A stretch of 9,850 bases of DNA from Methanobrevibacter sp. (GCA_030539985.1 JAUNXD010000040.1:1-9850); one strand, 5' to 3'. Positions 1 to 6,656 are shown, counted from the stretch's first letter. Translations and numbers: made by a program. The notes: generated by a model not told the origin, from the sequence alone.

Positions 1-110
1 GTAATTTCACAGCCTCTGTTTTTTGCTTCTGCCTGAGCGAGTTCTAACATCATTTGTGTAATATCATAGTTAAATTCAGCAACGACTGCTGCTATTTCAT
101 ATTTTGCCAT
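1..110 (-). CDS. ribH: 6,7-dimethyl-8-ribityllumazine synthase, N-terminal part (runs off the left edge)
   Basis: Reading the minus strand from the ATG at 108-110 gives an open frame of 36 codons to the window edge, beginning MAKYEIAAVVAEFNYDIT. The opening beta strand followed by AEFN (residues 11-14) and a helix of the ITxMMLELA type is the usual start of archaeal lumazine synthase; F13 is the expected aromatic that stacks on the substrate ring. The enzyme condenses 5-amino-6-ribitylamino-uracil with dihydroxybutanone phosphate in riboflavin synthesis, which in methanogens feeds FMN and FAD. It is the last visible gene of the leuC-leuD-leuB-small protein-ribH run, 21 bases after the preceding stop. 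A GAGG motif lies 10 bases before this ATG. An in-frame ATG two codons upstream (114-116) is an alternative start with tighter spacing. The C-terminal three quarters lie outside the window. Confidence 0.85.
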   Translation of the reverse strand, partial: MAKYEIAAVVAEFNYDITQMMLELAQAEAKNRGCEI

Positions 111-131
111 ATTCATCAATCCTCTTTTATT

Positions 132-245
132 TTACATTCCACCGCTAAATATAATGAGTAAGAATCCAGCTACCCCACTTACTACCATAATAAATATGAT
201 AAAAAGTGCTGCCATTTGCATTTTAGTTAGTTTTTTGAAATTCAT
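132..245 (-). CDS. 37-residue single-span membrane protein of unknown function
   Basis: The ATG at 243-245 opens a 37-codon frame ending in TAA at 132-134. A strong AAGGAG ribosome binding site lies about 9 bases upstream of the start. The peptide has a basic N-terminus (MNFKKLTK), then one long hydrophobic stretch at about residues 11-34 rich in Ile, Phe, Val and Gly, and a very short tail ending SGGM. The positive-inside rule predicts the N-terminus in the cytoplasm and a short C-terminus outside. It sits 13 bases after the leuB stop and 21 bases before the ribH start, so it should be on the leu-rib transcript. I do not recognise a family and no function can be assigned. The good binding site, tight operon packing and clean transmembrane profile argue that it is a real gene rather than spacer. 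Confidence 0.75.
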   Translation of the reverse strand: MNFKKLTKMQMAALFIIFIMVVSGVAGFLLIIFSGGM

Positions 246-258
246 ATTTTAGTTCTCC

Positions 259-1263
259 TTATAAATTGTTTATAACTTCACCGGCTAGCTCAGCGGTTGT
301 CGCTGAACCTCCTAAATCACCAGTTAAAGTGTTAGCGTCATTAAGTACTTTCAATATTGAAGCCTCAAATCTATCGGCTTCATCATTTTCACCCAAATAT
401 CTAAGCATCATTATTGCTGAAAGCATCATAGCTATCGGATTGGCCTTGTTTTGACCTGCGATATCAGGGGCTGAACCGTGAACCGGTTCGAATAGTGCAC
501 CATCCTCTCCGATATTTGCCGATGGGATTAAACCGAGTCCGCCAACAAGGCCGGCTCCCTCATCAGACAATATGTCTCCGAAAAGATTGGTGGTTACAAT
601 CACTTCAAAACTTTCCGGCTGTGTAATTAGATACATTGCGGTTGCATCCACATAGAAGTCCTCAGTTGCAATGTCTGGGTAGTTTTTTGCAACTTCATAG
701 AAAATCTCCCTAAACAGACCGTCGGTTTTCTTAAGCACATTGGCCTTATGAACCGCTGTCACTTTTGTCTTATTGTTTTCTTGTGCATATTTGAATGCAT
801 AATCAATAATACGTTTTTCAGCCTGTTTTGTGATAATACGTCTTGCAATTGCTCCTTCATCAGTGTATGACTCCTCATCGGCAATATACATCCCTTCGGT
901 ATTTTCACGCACAATCATAAAGTCAATGTTGTCAAATAATGAATTAGTATTAGGATAAGCTTTAACAGGTCTTAGATTAGCAAACATTTTCATTTCCTGG
1001 CGTATCTTAACAATAACATCTGCCGCAGTCTCTCCGGCTGCACCAAATAGGCATGCATCCGCATCCCTTATGATATCGAGGGTTTCGCCGGGCAGTGCTG
1101 TTCCAGTCTTTTTAAGGCATTCATCACCTGCATCTGCATAAACATACTCAAAATCAACGTTCAAGTTATCCAAGACTGCCAATGTCGCTTTCATGACTTC
1201 CTTGCCTATTCCATCTCCAGGAACAACGGCAATTTTGTAACTATTTTTTTTTGAGGTATTCAA
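259..1263 (-). CDS. leuB: 3-isopropylmalate dehydrogenase (LeuB/AksF family)
   Basis: This is an NAD-dependent beta-decarboxylating dehydrogenase that oxidises 3-isopropylmalate to 2-oxoisocaproate in leucine synthesis. Visible family features are the opening VVPGDGIGKEV (13-23), the substrate-binding arginines R88, R98 (FANLRP) and R119 (VREN), the catalytic lysine in VHKANVLK (K173), the metal-binding aspartates in FGDILSDEGAG (D230, D234), and HGSAPDIAG (262-270), whose Asp-Ile pair marks NAD rather than NADP use. The 334-residue length is normal. The start is a TTG at 1263: no ATG exists near the N-terminus, and an AGGTGG binding site sits 5 bases upstream. The gene overlaps the end of leuD by 23 bases. 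Methanogens also carry the paralogue AksF (homoisocitrate dehydrogenase, coenzyme B pathway). Leu is preferred because the neighbouring LeuD has an isopropylmalate-type loop and the recognition segment DVIVKIR is hydrophobic. Confidence 0.85.
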   Translation of the reverse strand: MNTSKKNSYKIAVVPGDGIGKEVMKATLAVLDNLNVDFEYVYADAGDECLKKTGTALPGETLDIIRDADACLFGAAGETAADVIVKIRQEMKMFANLRPVKAYPNTNSLFDNIDFMIVRENTEGMYIADEESYTDEGAIARRIITKQAEKRIIDYAFKYAQENNKTKVTAVHKANVLKKTDGLFREIFYEVAKNYPDIATEDFYVDATAMYLITQPESFEVIVTTNLFGDILSDEGAGLVGGLGLIPSANIGEDGALFEPVHGSAPDIAGQNKANPIAMMLSAIMMLRYLGENDEADRFEASILKVLNDANTLTGDLGGSATTAELAGEVINNL

Positions 1264-1717
1264 TTAAACCACCTTGATTAAGAATTTCCCGCATGAACGG
1301 AGGCAATTTTTTAAATTCTATTGTCTTTCCATTCTGGGATGTTATTGTAGCGTTTTCCATATCCACTTCAATTGTATCCCCATTTTCTACAAGTTCACTA
1401 ATTCCCGGAGCTTCAAGAAGAGGAACTCCAACGTTTGTAGCATTTCTGTAAAATATTCTTGCAAAGGACTCGGCAATCACCGCTGAAACTCCAACGCCTT
1501 TAAGCGCTATTGGAGCATGTTCCCTTGAAGAGCCGCATCCAAAGTTTTTGCCAGCTACAATGAAGTCTCCCTTATTGCATTTTTCATTGAAATCCGGATC
1601 AAGACCTTCCATGCAATGCTGGGACAGCCTTTCCTCATCTGTATAAATCAGATATCTTCCGGGAACTATTATATCAGTGTCAATGTCGTCTCCAAATTTC
1701 CATGCCTTACCTTTCAT
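1241..1717 (-). CDS. leuD: 3-isopropylmalate dehydratase, small subunit
   Basis: This is the swivelling small subunit of the aconitase-like isomerase that, with LeuC, converts 2-isopropylmalate to 3-isopropylmalate. Its 158 residues match the short archaeal form. It opens with KFGDDIDTDIIVPGRYL (7-23), has the substrate-binding FGCGSSREHAP (59-69), and ARIFYRNATN (86-95). The specificity loop reads YLIY (22-25). In methanogens, isopropylmalate isomerases carry YLVY or YLVM here while homoaconitase (AksE) carries YLRT, so this should be LeuD. The start is 4 bases after the leuC stop, and the binding site GGAGTGAT (1721-1728) spans that stop, implying coupled translation. The gene ends CTC followed by nine A and TAG; leuB begins inside this end in another frame. 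Confidence 0.9.
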   Translation of the reverse strand: MKGKAWKFGDDIDTDIIVPGRYLIYTDEERLSQHCMEGLDPDFNEKCNKGDFIVAGKNFGCGSSREHAPIALKGVGVSAVIAESFARIFYRNATNVGVPLLEAPGISELVENGDTIEVDMENATITSQNGKTIEFKKLPPFMREILNQGGLIEYLKKK

Positions 1718-1721
1718 GATA

Positions 1722-2966
1722 TCACTCCGGAGCTACAATTCTTCCCTCTATGGCCGAAGCTGCAGCAACAGCCGCAGAGGATAAGTAGACTTTACCGTCG
1801 CTTGAACCTTGTCTTCCTTTAAAATTCCTATTGGATGTTGAAAGACTCACTTCGCCAGGTCCGATTATTCCGGTATGTCCTCCAAGACATGGACCGCAGC
1901 AAGGGGCTGATACGAGAGCGCCGGCTTCGACGAATATTTTAAGTAATCCTTCATCCAATGCATTGAGGTAAACTTCTTTAGATGCCGGTATGACCAACAT
2001 TCTTGTACCGTTGGCTATTTTATTTCCTTTCAATATCTTTGCAGCATCTCTCAAATCGCTAAGCCTACCGTTAGTACATGAACCTAAAAATACCTGATCA
2101 ATTTCCACGTCAACTTCACTGATAGGTTTTACGTTATCAACATTGTGGGGACAGGCAATTTGAGGTTCCAAATCATCAATGTCAATGTCAATTATATTAA
2201 GAGATGGTGAATCCAAATCAGTTTTGAATACTTTATAAGGCTTGTCGGAACGTTTTTTAACATAATTAATAGTTTTCTTGTCAGGTTCCACCAAACCTGT
2301 TTTTCCACCCATTTCAATTGCCATATTGCACAAAACCATCCTGTCGGAAACGCTCATGTTTGAGACGGTTTCGCCTGCAAATTCACATGCCTTGTATGTG
2401 GATCCGTCAGCACCCATTTTACCGATGATATGCAAAATAACATCTTTTGCATAAACATTATCATTTAATTCGCCTGTTATATTGAATCTGTTGGTTTCAG
2501 GCACTTTAAACCATAGGTTGCCTTCGGAAAACACCATTGCCATATCGGTTGAACCAATACCTGTTGCAAATGCGCCCAATGCGCCATGAGTGCAGGTATG
2601 TGAATCGGCACCTACAATGACTTCACCCGGCACTACATGACCTTTTTCAGGTAGAATCTGATGGCAAACACCTGCATTGACATCATAAAAATGTTTTATG
2701 TCATGCTTTTTAACAAATTCTCTCATTAAAATATGATTGTTTGCAGAGTCTATTGAATCGGCAGGGACCTGATGGTCAAATGGAATAACGATTTTTGATG
2801 AATCCCATACTCTTTCAGCTCCAATTTTTTCAAAAGACTCAACAGAAAGAGGACCAGTCAAATCATGAGTCATTGCAATATCAATATTTGCTATAATAAT
2901 ATCTCCAGCTTCCACACTTTCTTTACCTGAAGCTCTAGCTAATATTTTTTCGGACATTGTTGGCAT
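1722..2966 (-). CDS. leuC: 3-isopropylmalate dehydratase, large subunit (4Fe-4S)
   Basis: This is the catalytic iron-sulfur subunit of isopropylmalate isomerase. The 414-residue length fits the archaeal heterodimeric type. Cluster ligands are visible as C297 in GSCTNGR (295-301) and C357 and C360 in APCCGPCLGG (354-363). Other aconitase-family segments include DHQVPAD (64-70), VGADSHTCTHGALGAFATGIGS (118-139 region) and TSNRNFKGRQGS near 377-388. The ATG at 2966 is chosen because a GAGGT site lies 8 bases upstream; a second in-frame ATG three codons in would sit too far from it. It is the first gene of the leuCDB operon, read from a TATA box near 3011-3020. The methanogen paralogue AksD (homoaconitase) cannot be excluded from this subunit alone; the LeuD loop favours LeuC. 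Confidence 0.9.
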   Translation of the reverse strand: MPTMSEKILARASGKESVEAGDIIIANIDIAMTHDLTGPLSVESFEKIGAERVWDSSKIVIPFDHQVPADSIDSANNHILMREFVKKHDIKHFYDVNAGVCHQILPEKGHVVPGEVIVGADSHTCTHGALGAFATGIGSTDMAMVFSEGNLWFKVPETNRFNITGELNDNVYAKDVILHIIGKMGADGSTYKACEFAGETVSNMSVSDRMVLCNMAIEMGGKTGLVEPDKKTINYVKKRSDKPYKVFKTDLDSPSLNIIDIDIDDLEPQIACPHNVDNVKPISEVDVEIDQVFLGSCTNGRLSDLRDAAKILKGNKIANGTRMLVIPASKEVYLNALDEGLLKIFVEAGALVSAPCCGPCLGGHTGIIGPGEVSLSTSNRNFKGRQGSSDGKVYLSSAAVAAASAIEGRIVAPE

Positions 2967-3010
2967 AATTTCTAACCTCTTAATAATGATAAATGTATAT
3001 GTTTTACAAT

Positions 3011-3027
3011 GTATATATACTCTTTTT
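3011..3027 (-). promoter_or_regulatory. Archaeal promoter (BRE plus TATA box) for leuC
   Basis: On the minus strand the sequence reads AAAAAAGAGTATATATAC: a purine-rich BRE-like stretch directly followed by a TATA box (3011-3020). It lies about 45-55 bases before the leuC ATG, so initiation about 25 bases downstream would leave a leader of roughly 20-30 bases, enough to hold the GAGGT ribosome binding site. It is the only good TATA element in the right position. Confidence 0.6.
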
Positions 3028-3252
3028 TAATTTGTTATTTTTCTGAAAAATTTTTTTTTGATTGAAATTAATATTGGTCATATTTTAGGTAATTGACATG
3101 ATTTGGCTATTCATTAAATTAATTTAACTCTTTCAAGTAAAAAATAACTCCTAAAATTGAATTCAAGTTAAGTGAAGCCAATTAGCTTTTAATGAAAAAA
3201 TATTTCAAAAATAAAGAAAATTAATCGTACTATTCCCATCTCAGTACAATTA

Positions 3253-3272
3253 AAACTAATTTTTATATATAA
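3253..3272 (+). promoter_or_regulatory. Archaeal promoter for the DUF2264 gene, predicted leaderless
   Basis: TTTTATATATAA at 3261-3272 is a near-ideal archaeal TATA box, preceded by an A-rich BRE-like AAACTAAT. Its centre is about 26 bases before the ATG at 3293, so transcription should begin at or within a few bases of the start codon. No GGAG or GTGAT motif lies between the box and the ATG, consistent with a leaderless mRNA. Confidence 0.6.
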
Positions 3273-3292
3273 TGTTTAACAGAATATAATTC

Positions 3293-4504
3293 ATGAGCAA
3301 CTCATTTTTAAAAAGATTCAAAAAAGAAGAGAAACCTCCTGTAATTGAGGAACAGGCTCCTGTTTGGGAAGATAGGATTTATTGGGTTTCAACATTACAA
3401 AAAATCGCATTGCCTGTCTTAAATAATTTGGCTAAAGGTTCACTTAGAAAAAATATGCCTTATGAATCTAAAAGTGCTGAAGGACAGAAATTTGCATATT
3501 TTGAAGCATTTGCTCGTGTGTTTAATGGAATTGCACCATGGCTTGAATTAGGTGTTGACAGTTCTCAAGAAGGAAAAACTCGTGAAAAATATCTTCGTTT
3601 AACACTTAAGGCTATTTCAAATGCTGTTAATCCAAATAGCAATGATTATATTTTTGTTGTAGAACCTAAACAATCTTTAGTTGATGTTGCTTTATTTGCT
3701 CAAGGATTACTCAGAGCCAAAACTCAGGTTTGGCTCAATTTGCCAATGGATATTCAGGCCAGAATAATTCGTGAATTGAAAAACACAAGAATTATTGCTC
3801 CTTATGAAAACCACTGGCTGTTATACACTTCCATCATTGAAGCTACACTTCTTGAATTCACCGGCGAATGTGATAAGGAAAGACTTACATATGCTATTTC
3901 TAAGTTCAGGGATGATTTTTATGTTGGAGATGCTATTTACTCCGATGGTGAGGATTTCGAGTCAAACTACTTCAACAGTTTAGTCATTCATCCTATGCTC
4001 AACGATATTCTGGCTGTCATGAGGAAATATGGTCTTCCGGAAGGTGAATTTTTAGACGTGCAGTTAATGAGATCTTCAAGGTTGGCTTCACAATTGGAGA
4101 GAACCATTTCTCCTGAAGGAACATATCCTCTTTTAGGAAAATCTTTGGCTTACCGTTGCGGTGTTTTTCATTTGCTTTCACAGGCAGCTTTGTTGAAAGT
4201 ATTACCAAGAAACATTTCACCTGCACAGGTTAGAAGCGCACTTACAAAAGTTATTCAAAGGCAATTCAAAGGCAATCAAAACTTTAACACTGAAGGATGG
4301 TTAATTTGCGGTTTGAATGCATCACAAATGGACTTATGTGAAGACAATATTGATACTGGCAGTCTTTATGCATGCTGTGCAGTATTCCTGCCTTTAGGTT
4401 TAAAATCAGAAGATGTATTTTGGAACGCACCATATGAGGAATGGAGTAGTCTGAAAGCATGGAACGGCCATCAAATACAACCAGACCAGCCTATCGATTT
4501 TTAA
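3293..4504 (+). CDS. DUF2264 domain protein, probably (alpha/alpha) barrel, carbohydrate-related
   Basis: This 403-residue protein matches the DUF2264 family as I know it. Characteristic segments are YFEAFARVFNGIAPWLE (69-85), the mainly helical core, FYVGDAIYSDGEDFESNYF (209-227), RTISPEGTYPLLGKSLAYR (270-288), and the C-terminal FNTEGWLICG (331-340), DTGSLYACCAVFLPLGL (354-370) and FWNAPYEEW (376-384). The start ATG sits right behind a strong TATA box. There is no signal peptide: the N-terminus is charged (MSNSFLKRFKKEEK), so it should be cytoplasmic. Family members are often encoded near polysaccharide-degrading genes in bacteria, and an alpha-toroid glycoside hydrolase-like fold is suspected, but no reaction is established. 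It lies between leucine genes and cell-surface sugar genes and is transcribed alone, ending head-on into the wecC-like gene with overlapping stop codons. Confidence 0.8.
   Translation: MSNSFLKRFKKEEKPPVIEEQAPVWEDRIYWVSTLQKIALPVLNNLAKGSLRKNMPYESKSAEGQKFAYFEAFARVFNGIAPWLELGVDSSQEGKTREKYLRLTLKAISNAVNPNSNDYIFVVEPKQSLVDVALFAQGLLRAKTQVWLNLPMDIQARIIRELKNTRIIAPYENHWLLYTSIIEATLLEFTGECDKERLTYAISKFRDDFYVGDAIYSDGEDFESNYFNSLVIHPMLNDILAVMRKYGLPEGEFLDVQLMRSSRLASQLERTISPEGTYPLLGKSLAYRCGVFHLLSQAALLKVLPRNISPAQVRSALTKVIQRQFKGNQNFNTEGWLICGLNASQMDLCEDNIDTGSLYACCAVFLPLGLKSEDVFWNAPYEEWSSLKAWNGHQIQPDQPIDF
4501..4504. other. Shared convergent stop codons (TTAA)
   Basis: The palindrome TTAA encodes the TAA stop of the plus-strand DUF2264 gene (4502-4504) and the TAA stop of the minus-strand wecC-like gene (4503-4501). 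There is therefore no intergenic space for a terminator, and the two transcripts must overlap at their 3' ends within coding sequence. Confidence 0.9.
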
Positions 4505-5739
4505 TTCAATTCGAATAAGTTCCCGTAATTAAACAATTTAATTTCGCTTGGAACTTCTTTTATTATATTTTTTGTATCGAATATTACCGGATTTTTCATG
4601 TTTTTACAAATCAAATCATAATCGAGTGCTTTAAATTCGTTATGATCGCAGAGTACCAAAATCAAATCCGCATCCCTTGTAGCCTCATCAAGGCCTACAA
4701 AATCAGGGTTTTCAATATGAGGGTCATAAATACTTATTTTATAATCTCCGCTTAATTTTGCAATTATTTCATAGGAGGGGCTTTCACGGTCATCTCCTGT
4801 ATTTCCCTTATATGAAACGCCCAACACGGCTATTTTACCATTTGGAATTATCTTTTTGACGTTGTCACATACGAAATCAGGCATGGAATTGTTCGTATCC
4901 CTTGCCAGTTTGATTATTTTTGCTGTTTCGGGAGCCTTTGCATAAATGAAATAAGGGTCGATTGCAAGGCAATGTCCGCCGACACCAGGTCCCGGAGAGT
5001 GCAGATTAACTCTTGGATGTTTGTTTGCCATTTCAATAACATCCAATGCATTCACGCCAATTTCGGCACAGATTTTTGCAAGTTCATTTGCAAGTGCAAT
5101 GTTGACGTCCCTGAAAGTATTTTCCATACATTTTGACAGTTCGGCAGTTTTAGCTTCTGTAAGCATCAAATCACCTTCAACAAACTGTCCATACACTTCA
5201 CTTGCTTTAATAGCACATTCAAGGGTTACTCCACCTATTATTCTGTCATTGTGAACCAGTTCATCTAATATTTTTCCTGGAAGAACCCTTTCCGGACAGT
5301 GGGCCAAATACAAATCCTTTCCGATTTCAAAACCTGCCTTTTCAAAAATAGGCTTGATGGTATCATCGGTTGACATTGGAGCGATTGTGGATTCTATAAT
5401 GATGGTATTTCCCCTTTCGACATAAGGTAAAATTGATTCGCATGCTGTTACCACATAGCTTAAATCACAGCTGTAGTTTTCAACAATATATGGTGTCGGG
5501 ACAGTTATTATGAATGCGTCTGCTTTTTGAGGAGTTAAACTGGCGGTATATATATTTTTTTCAACTGCAATCTTAATGATATCGGCTATTCCAGGCTCTT
5601 CTATGTGTATAATACCCTTGTTTAAGTTTTCAATTATTTTCTCATTGACATCAACACCAACAACTTCGCAATGGTTTCGACTGAACAATGCGGCTGTTGG
5701 AAGTCCAATATAGCCTTGACCAATAATACATACTTTCAT
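4501..5739 (-). CDS. wecC: UDP-N-acetylhexosaminuronate dehydrogenase (WecC/UDP-ManNAc dehydrogenase family)
   Basis: This enzyme oxidises the C6 of a UDP-N-acetylhexosamine to the uronic acid with two NAD, in the cytoplasm, for surface glycans. Counting from the ATG at 5739 it has 412 residues. It has the Rossmann motif GQGYIGLP (7-14), VPTPY (80-84), the conserved E116-S117-T118, the central K203 and N207 region, the catalytic cysteine C257 in PGVGGHCLAIDP (251-262), and a second nucleotide-binding domain with VLGVSYKGNTGDDRESPS (305-322). The ATG at 5739 is chosen because a GAGGGG site lies upstream and MKVCIIGQGYIG is the normal family start; a TTG six codons upstream would lie in the binding site itself. 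Substrate is uncertain: ManNAc is the standard call, but in pseudomurein-walled methanogens a related enzyme might serve talosaminuronate synthesis. It is divergent from the rfb operon. Confidence 0.8.
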   Translation of the reverse strand: MKVCIIGQGYIGLPTAALFSRNHCEVVGVDVNEKIIENLNKGIIHIEEPGIADIIKIAVEKNIYTASLTPQKADAFIITVPTPYIVENYSCDLSYVVTACESILPYVERGNTIIIESTIAPMSTDDTIKPIFEKAGFEIGKDLYLAHCPERVLPGKILDELVHNDRIIGGVTLECAIKASEVYGQFVEGDLMLTEAKTAELSKCMENTFRDVNIALANELAKICAEIGVNALDVIEMANKHPRVNLHSPGPGVGGHCLAIDPYFIYAKAPETAKIIKLARDTNNSMPDFVCDNVKKIIPNGKIAVLGVSYKGNTGDDRESPSYEIIAKLSGDYKISIYDPHIENPDFVGLDEATRDADLILVLCDHNEFKALDYDLICKNMKNPVIFDTKNIIKEVPSEIKLFNYGNLFELN

Positions 5740-5816
5740 GTTAAAACCCCTCTTCAATTTTAAATATTAAGTATAATATATATTTTAACATATATTAAAA
5801 GTTTTAAGTGATATTT
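5740..5816. promoter_or_regulatory. Compact divergent promoter for wecC-like gene and rfbD operon
   Basis: These 77 bases separate two divergent start codons. The core at about 5771-5799 is almost pure A and T and contains TATA-like words in both directions: TATAATATATA at 5772-5782 for the plus strand and AAAATATATAT at 5776-5786 read on the minus strand. Initiation about 25 bases from each would leave short leaders that include the GTGAT site of rfbD (5808-5812) and the GAGGGG site of wecC. The overlapping TATA elements suggest the two transcripts compete for, or share, TBP and TFB. Confidence 0.5.
5808..5812 (+). promoter_or_regulatory. Ribosome binding site that fixes the rfbD start
   Basis: GTGAT matches the downstream half of the consensus AGGAGGTGAT complementary to archaeal 16S rRNA. 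It lies 4 bases before the ATG at 5817. The GTG inside it is in frame and could be mistaken for the start codon. Confidence 0.6.
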
Positions 5817-6656
5817 ATGAAAATTTTGATTACTGGTTCTAATGGAATGTTAGGCCATGATTTGATTAATGTTTTGCAGGATAATCATGAACTGATTCTC
5901 ACGACCTCAAAAACATTGGACATTACCGATAAACAGCAGGTAATCGAGTTTTTAACTCAATCAAAACCTGACATTGTTATTAATTCGGCGACATATACTG
6001 ATGTTGACGGATGTGAGGAAAATCAGGATCTTGCATACAGTGTTAATGGCGAGGGAGTTAAAAATTTGGCTCTTGCCTGCAGAGAGATAGATTCGGCTTT
6101 GGTTCACATCAGTACAGATTACGTTTTTGATGGCAGTGCAACCGAACCGATTGCAGAAAACGGAGAAATAGGCCCAATCAGCGTTTATGGAAAAAGCAAG
6201 CTCAAGGCGGAAGAGGCCATACAGGAAATTCTAGATAAGTTCTTCATTGTAAGGACAGCATGGCTTTATGGAATCAACGGTAAAAATTTCCCAAAGACAA
6301 TGCTTGAATTGGCTGAAAACCATTCTCAAATAACTGTTGTGTATGATGAGGTTGGAACACCTACATACACTCCTGATCTGGCCGGTGCAATATCCGAATT
6401 GATTGAAACAGATTATTATGGTATTTATCATATAACAAATTCAGATTACTGCTCATGGTGCGAATTTGCAAAGTATATCTTTGAGGTGGCGGATAAAGAC
6501 GTTACCGTAATTCCGGTTACTGCATCCGAGTTTGCAAGGCCTGCACCAAGACCTAGTTATTCAGTGTTAAGAAATAAGAATTGGATTGATAAGGGTTTTA
6601 AGCCTCTTAGAAGTTATAGGGATGCAATAAAGGAATATATCGAGTTGATTAAATGA
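5817..6656 (+). CDS. rfbD: dTDP-4-dehydrorhamnose reductase
   Basis: This extended short-chain dehydrogenase performs the last step to dTDP-L-rhamnose, reducing dTDP-4-dehydro-L-rhamnose. Its 279 residues are the usual length. It has the nucleotide-binding GSNGMLGHD (7-15), INSATYTDVDGCE (55-67), STDYVFDG (99-106), the catalytic YGKSK with Tyr124 and Lys128, RTAWLYG (146-152), and the C-terminal RPAPRPSYSVL (241-251). The ATG at 5817 gives the standard MKILITGSNG start; the in-frame GTG at 5808 belongs to the ribosome binding site. It is first in the operon and is separated from rfbA, rfbC and rfbB by the barnase-barstar pair. Its stop codon overlaps the barnase start as ATGA. The product acts in the cytoplasm and supplies rhamnose for surface glycans. 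Confidence 0.93.
   Translation: MKILITGSNGMLGHDLINVLQDNHELILTTSKTLDITDKQQVIEFLTQSKPDIVINSATYTDVDGCEENQDLAYSVNGEGVKNLALACREIDSALVHISTDYVFDGSATEPIAENGEIGPISVYGKSKLKAEEAIQEILDKFFIVRTAWLYGINGKNFPKTMLELAENHSQITVVYDEVGTPTYTPDLAGAISELIETDYYGIYHITNSDYCSWCEFAKYIFEVADKDVTVIPVTASEFARPAPRPSYSVLRNKNWIDKGFKPLRSYRDAIKEYIELIK

Larger units (their letters stand above)
2967..3292. promoter_or_regulatory. Divergent intergenic region between leuC and the DUF2264 gene
   Basis: These 326 very A+T-rich bases hold no convincing gene. They carry a TATA box for leuC on the minus strand and one for the DUF2264 gene on the plus strand. An A-tract/T-tract stretch at about 3046-3059 may bend the DNA behind the leuC promoter. 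Short repeated words lie between the promoters: TTCATTAAA at 3110-3118 is mirrored by TTTAATGAA at 3188-3196, TTGGCT at 3103-3108 by AGCCAA at 3176-3181, and AACTC and TTCAAGT each occur twice at about 3126-3168. A small inverted repeat GTACT/AGTAC (3227-3231 and 3243-3247) lies just upstream of the plus-strand TATA box. Any of these could be operator sites, but in sequence this A+T-rich chance matches are expected. Confidence 0.6.

Noticed and set aside
1241..1263. Suspected frameshift breaking leuB because it lacks an ATG start and overlaps leuD
   Set aside because: The TTG at 1263 has a good AGGTGG site 5 bases upstream and leads straight into the normal N-terminus, so the gene looks intact.
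259..2966. Assignment of the operon to aksDEF (coenzyme B synthesis)
   Set aside because: The small-subunit loop is YLIY, not YLRT, and the dehydrogenase recognition segment is hydrophobic; kept only as an alternative.
2967..3292. Leader-peptide attenuator or riboswitch for leucine genes
   Set aside because: No leucine-rich short frame, stable hairpin or known aptamer-like pattern was seen, and the inferred leuC leader is only about 20-30 bases.
4017..4226. 69-codon minus-strand frame inside the DUF2264 gene
   Set aside because: It is antisense to a conserved part of the DUF2264 protein and shows no domain or binding site.
5021..5254. 77-codon plus-strand frame opposite the wecC-like gene
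   Set aside because: It overlaps the conserved catalytic half of the dehydrogenase and reads as a low-complexity shadow rich in Ser and Ala.
6231..6431. 66-codon minus-strand frame inside rfbD
   Set aside because: It is a shadow of a well-supported enzyme gene with no recognisable protein features.
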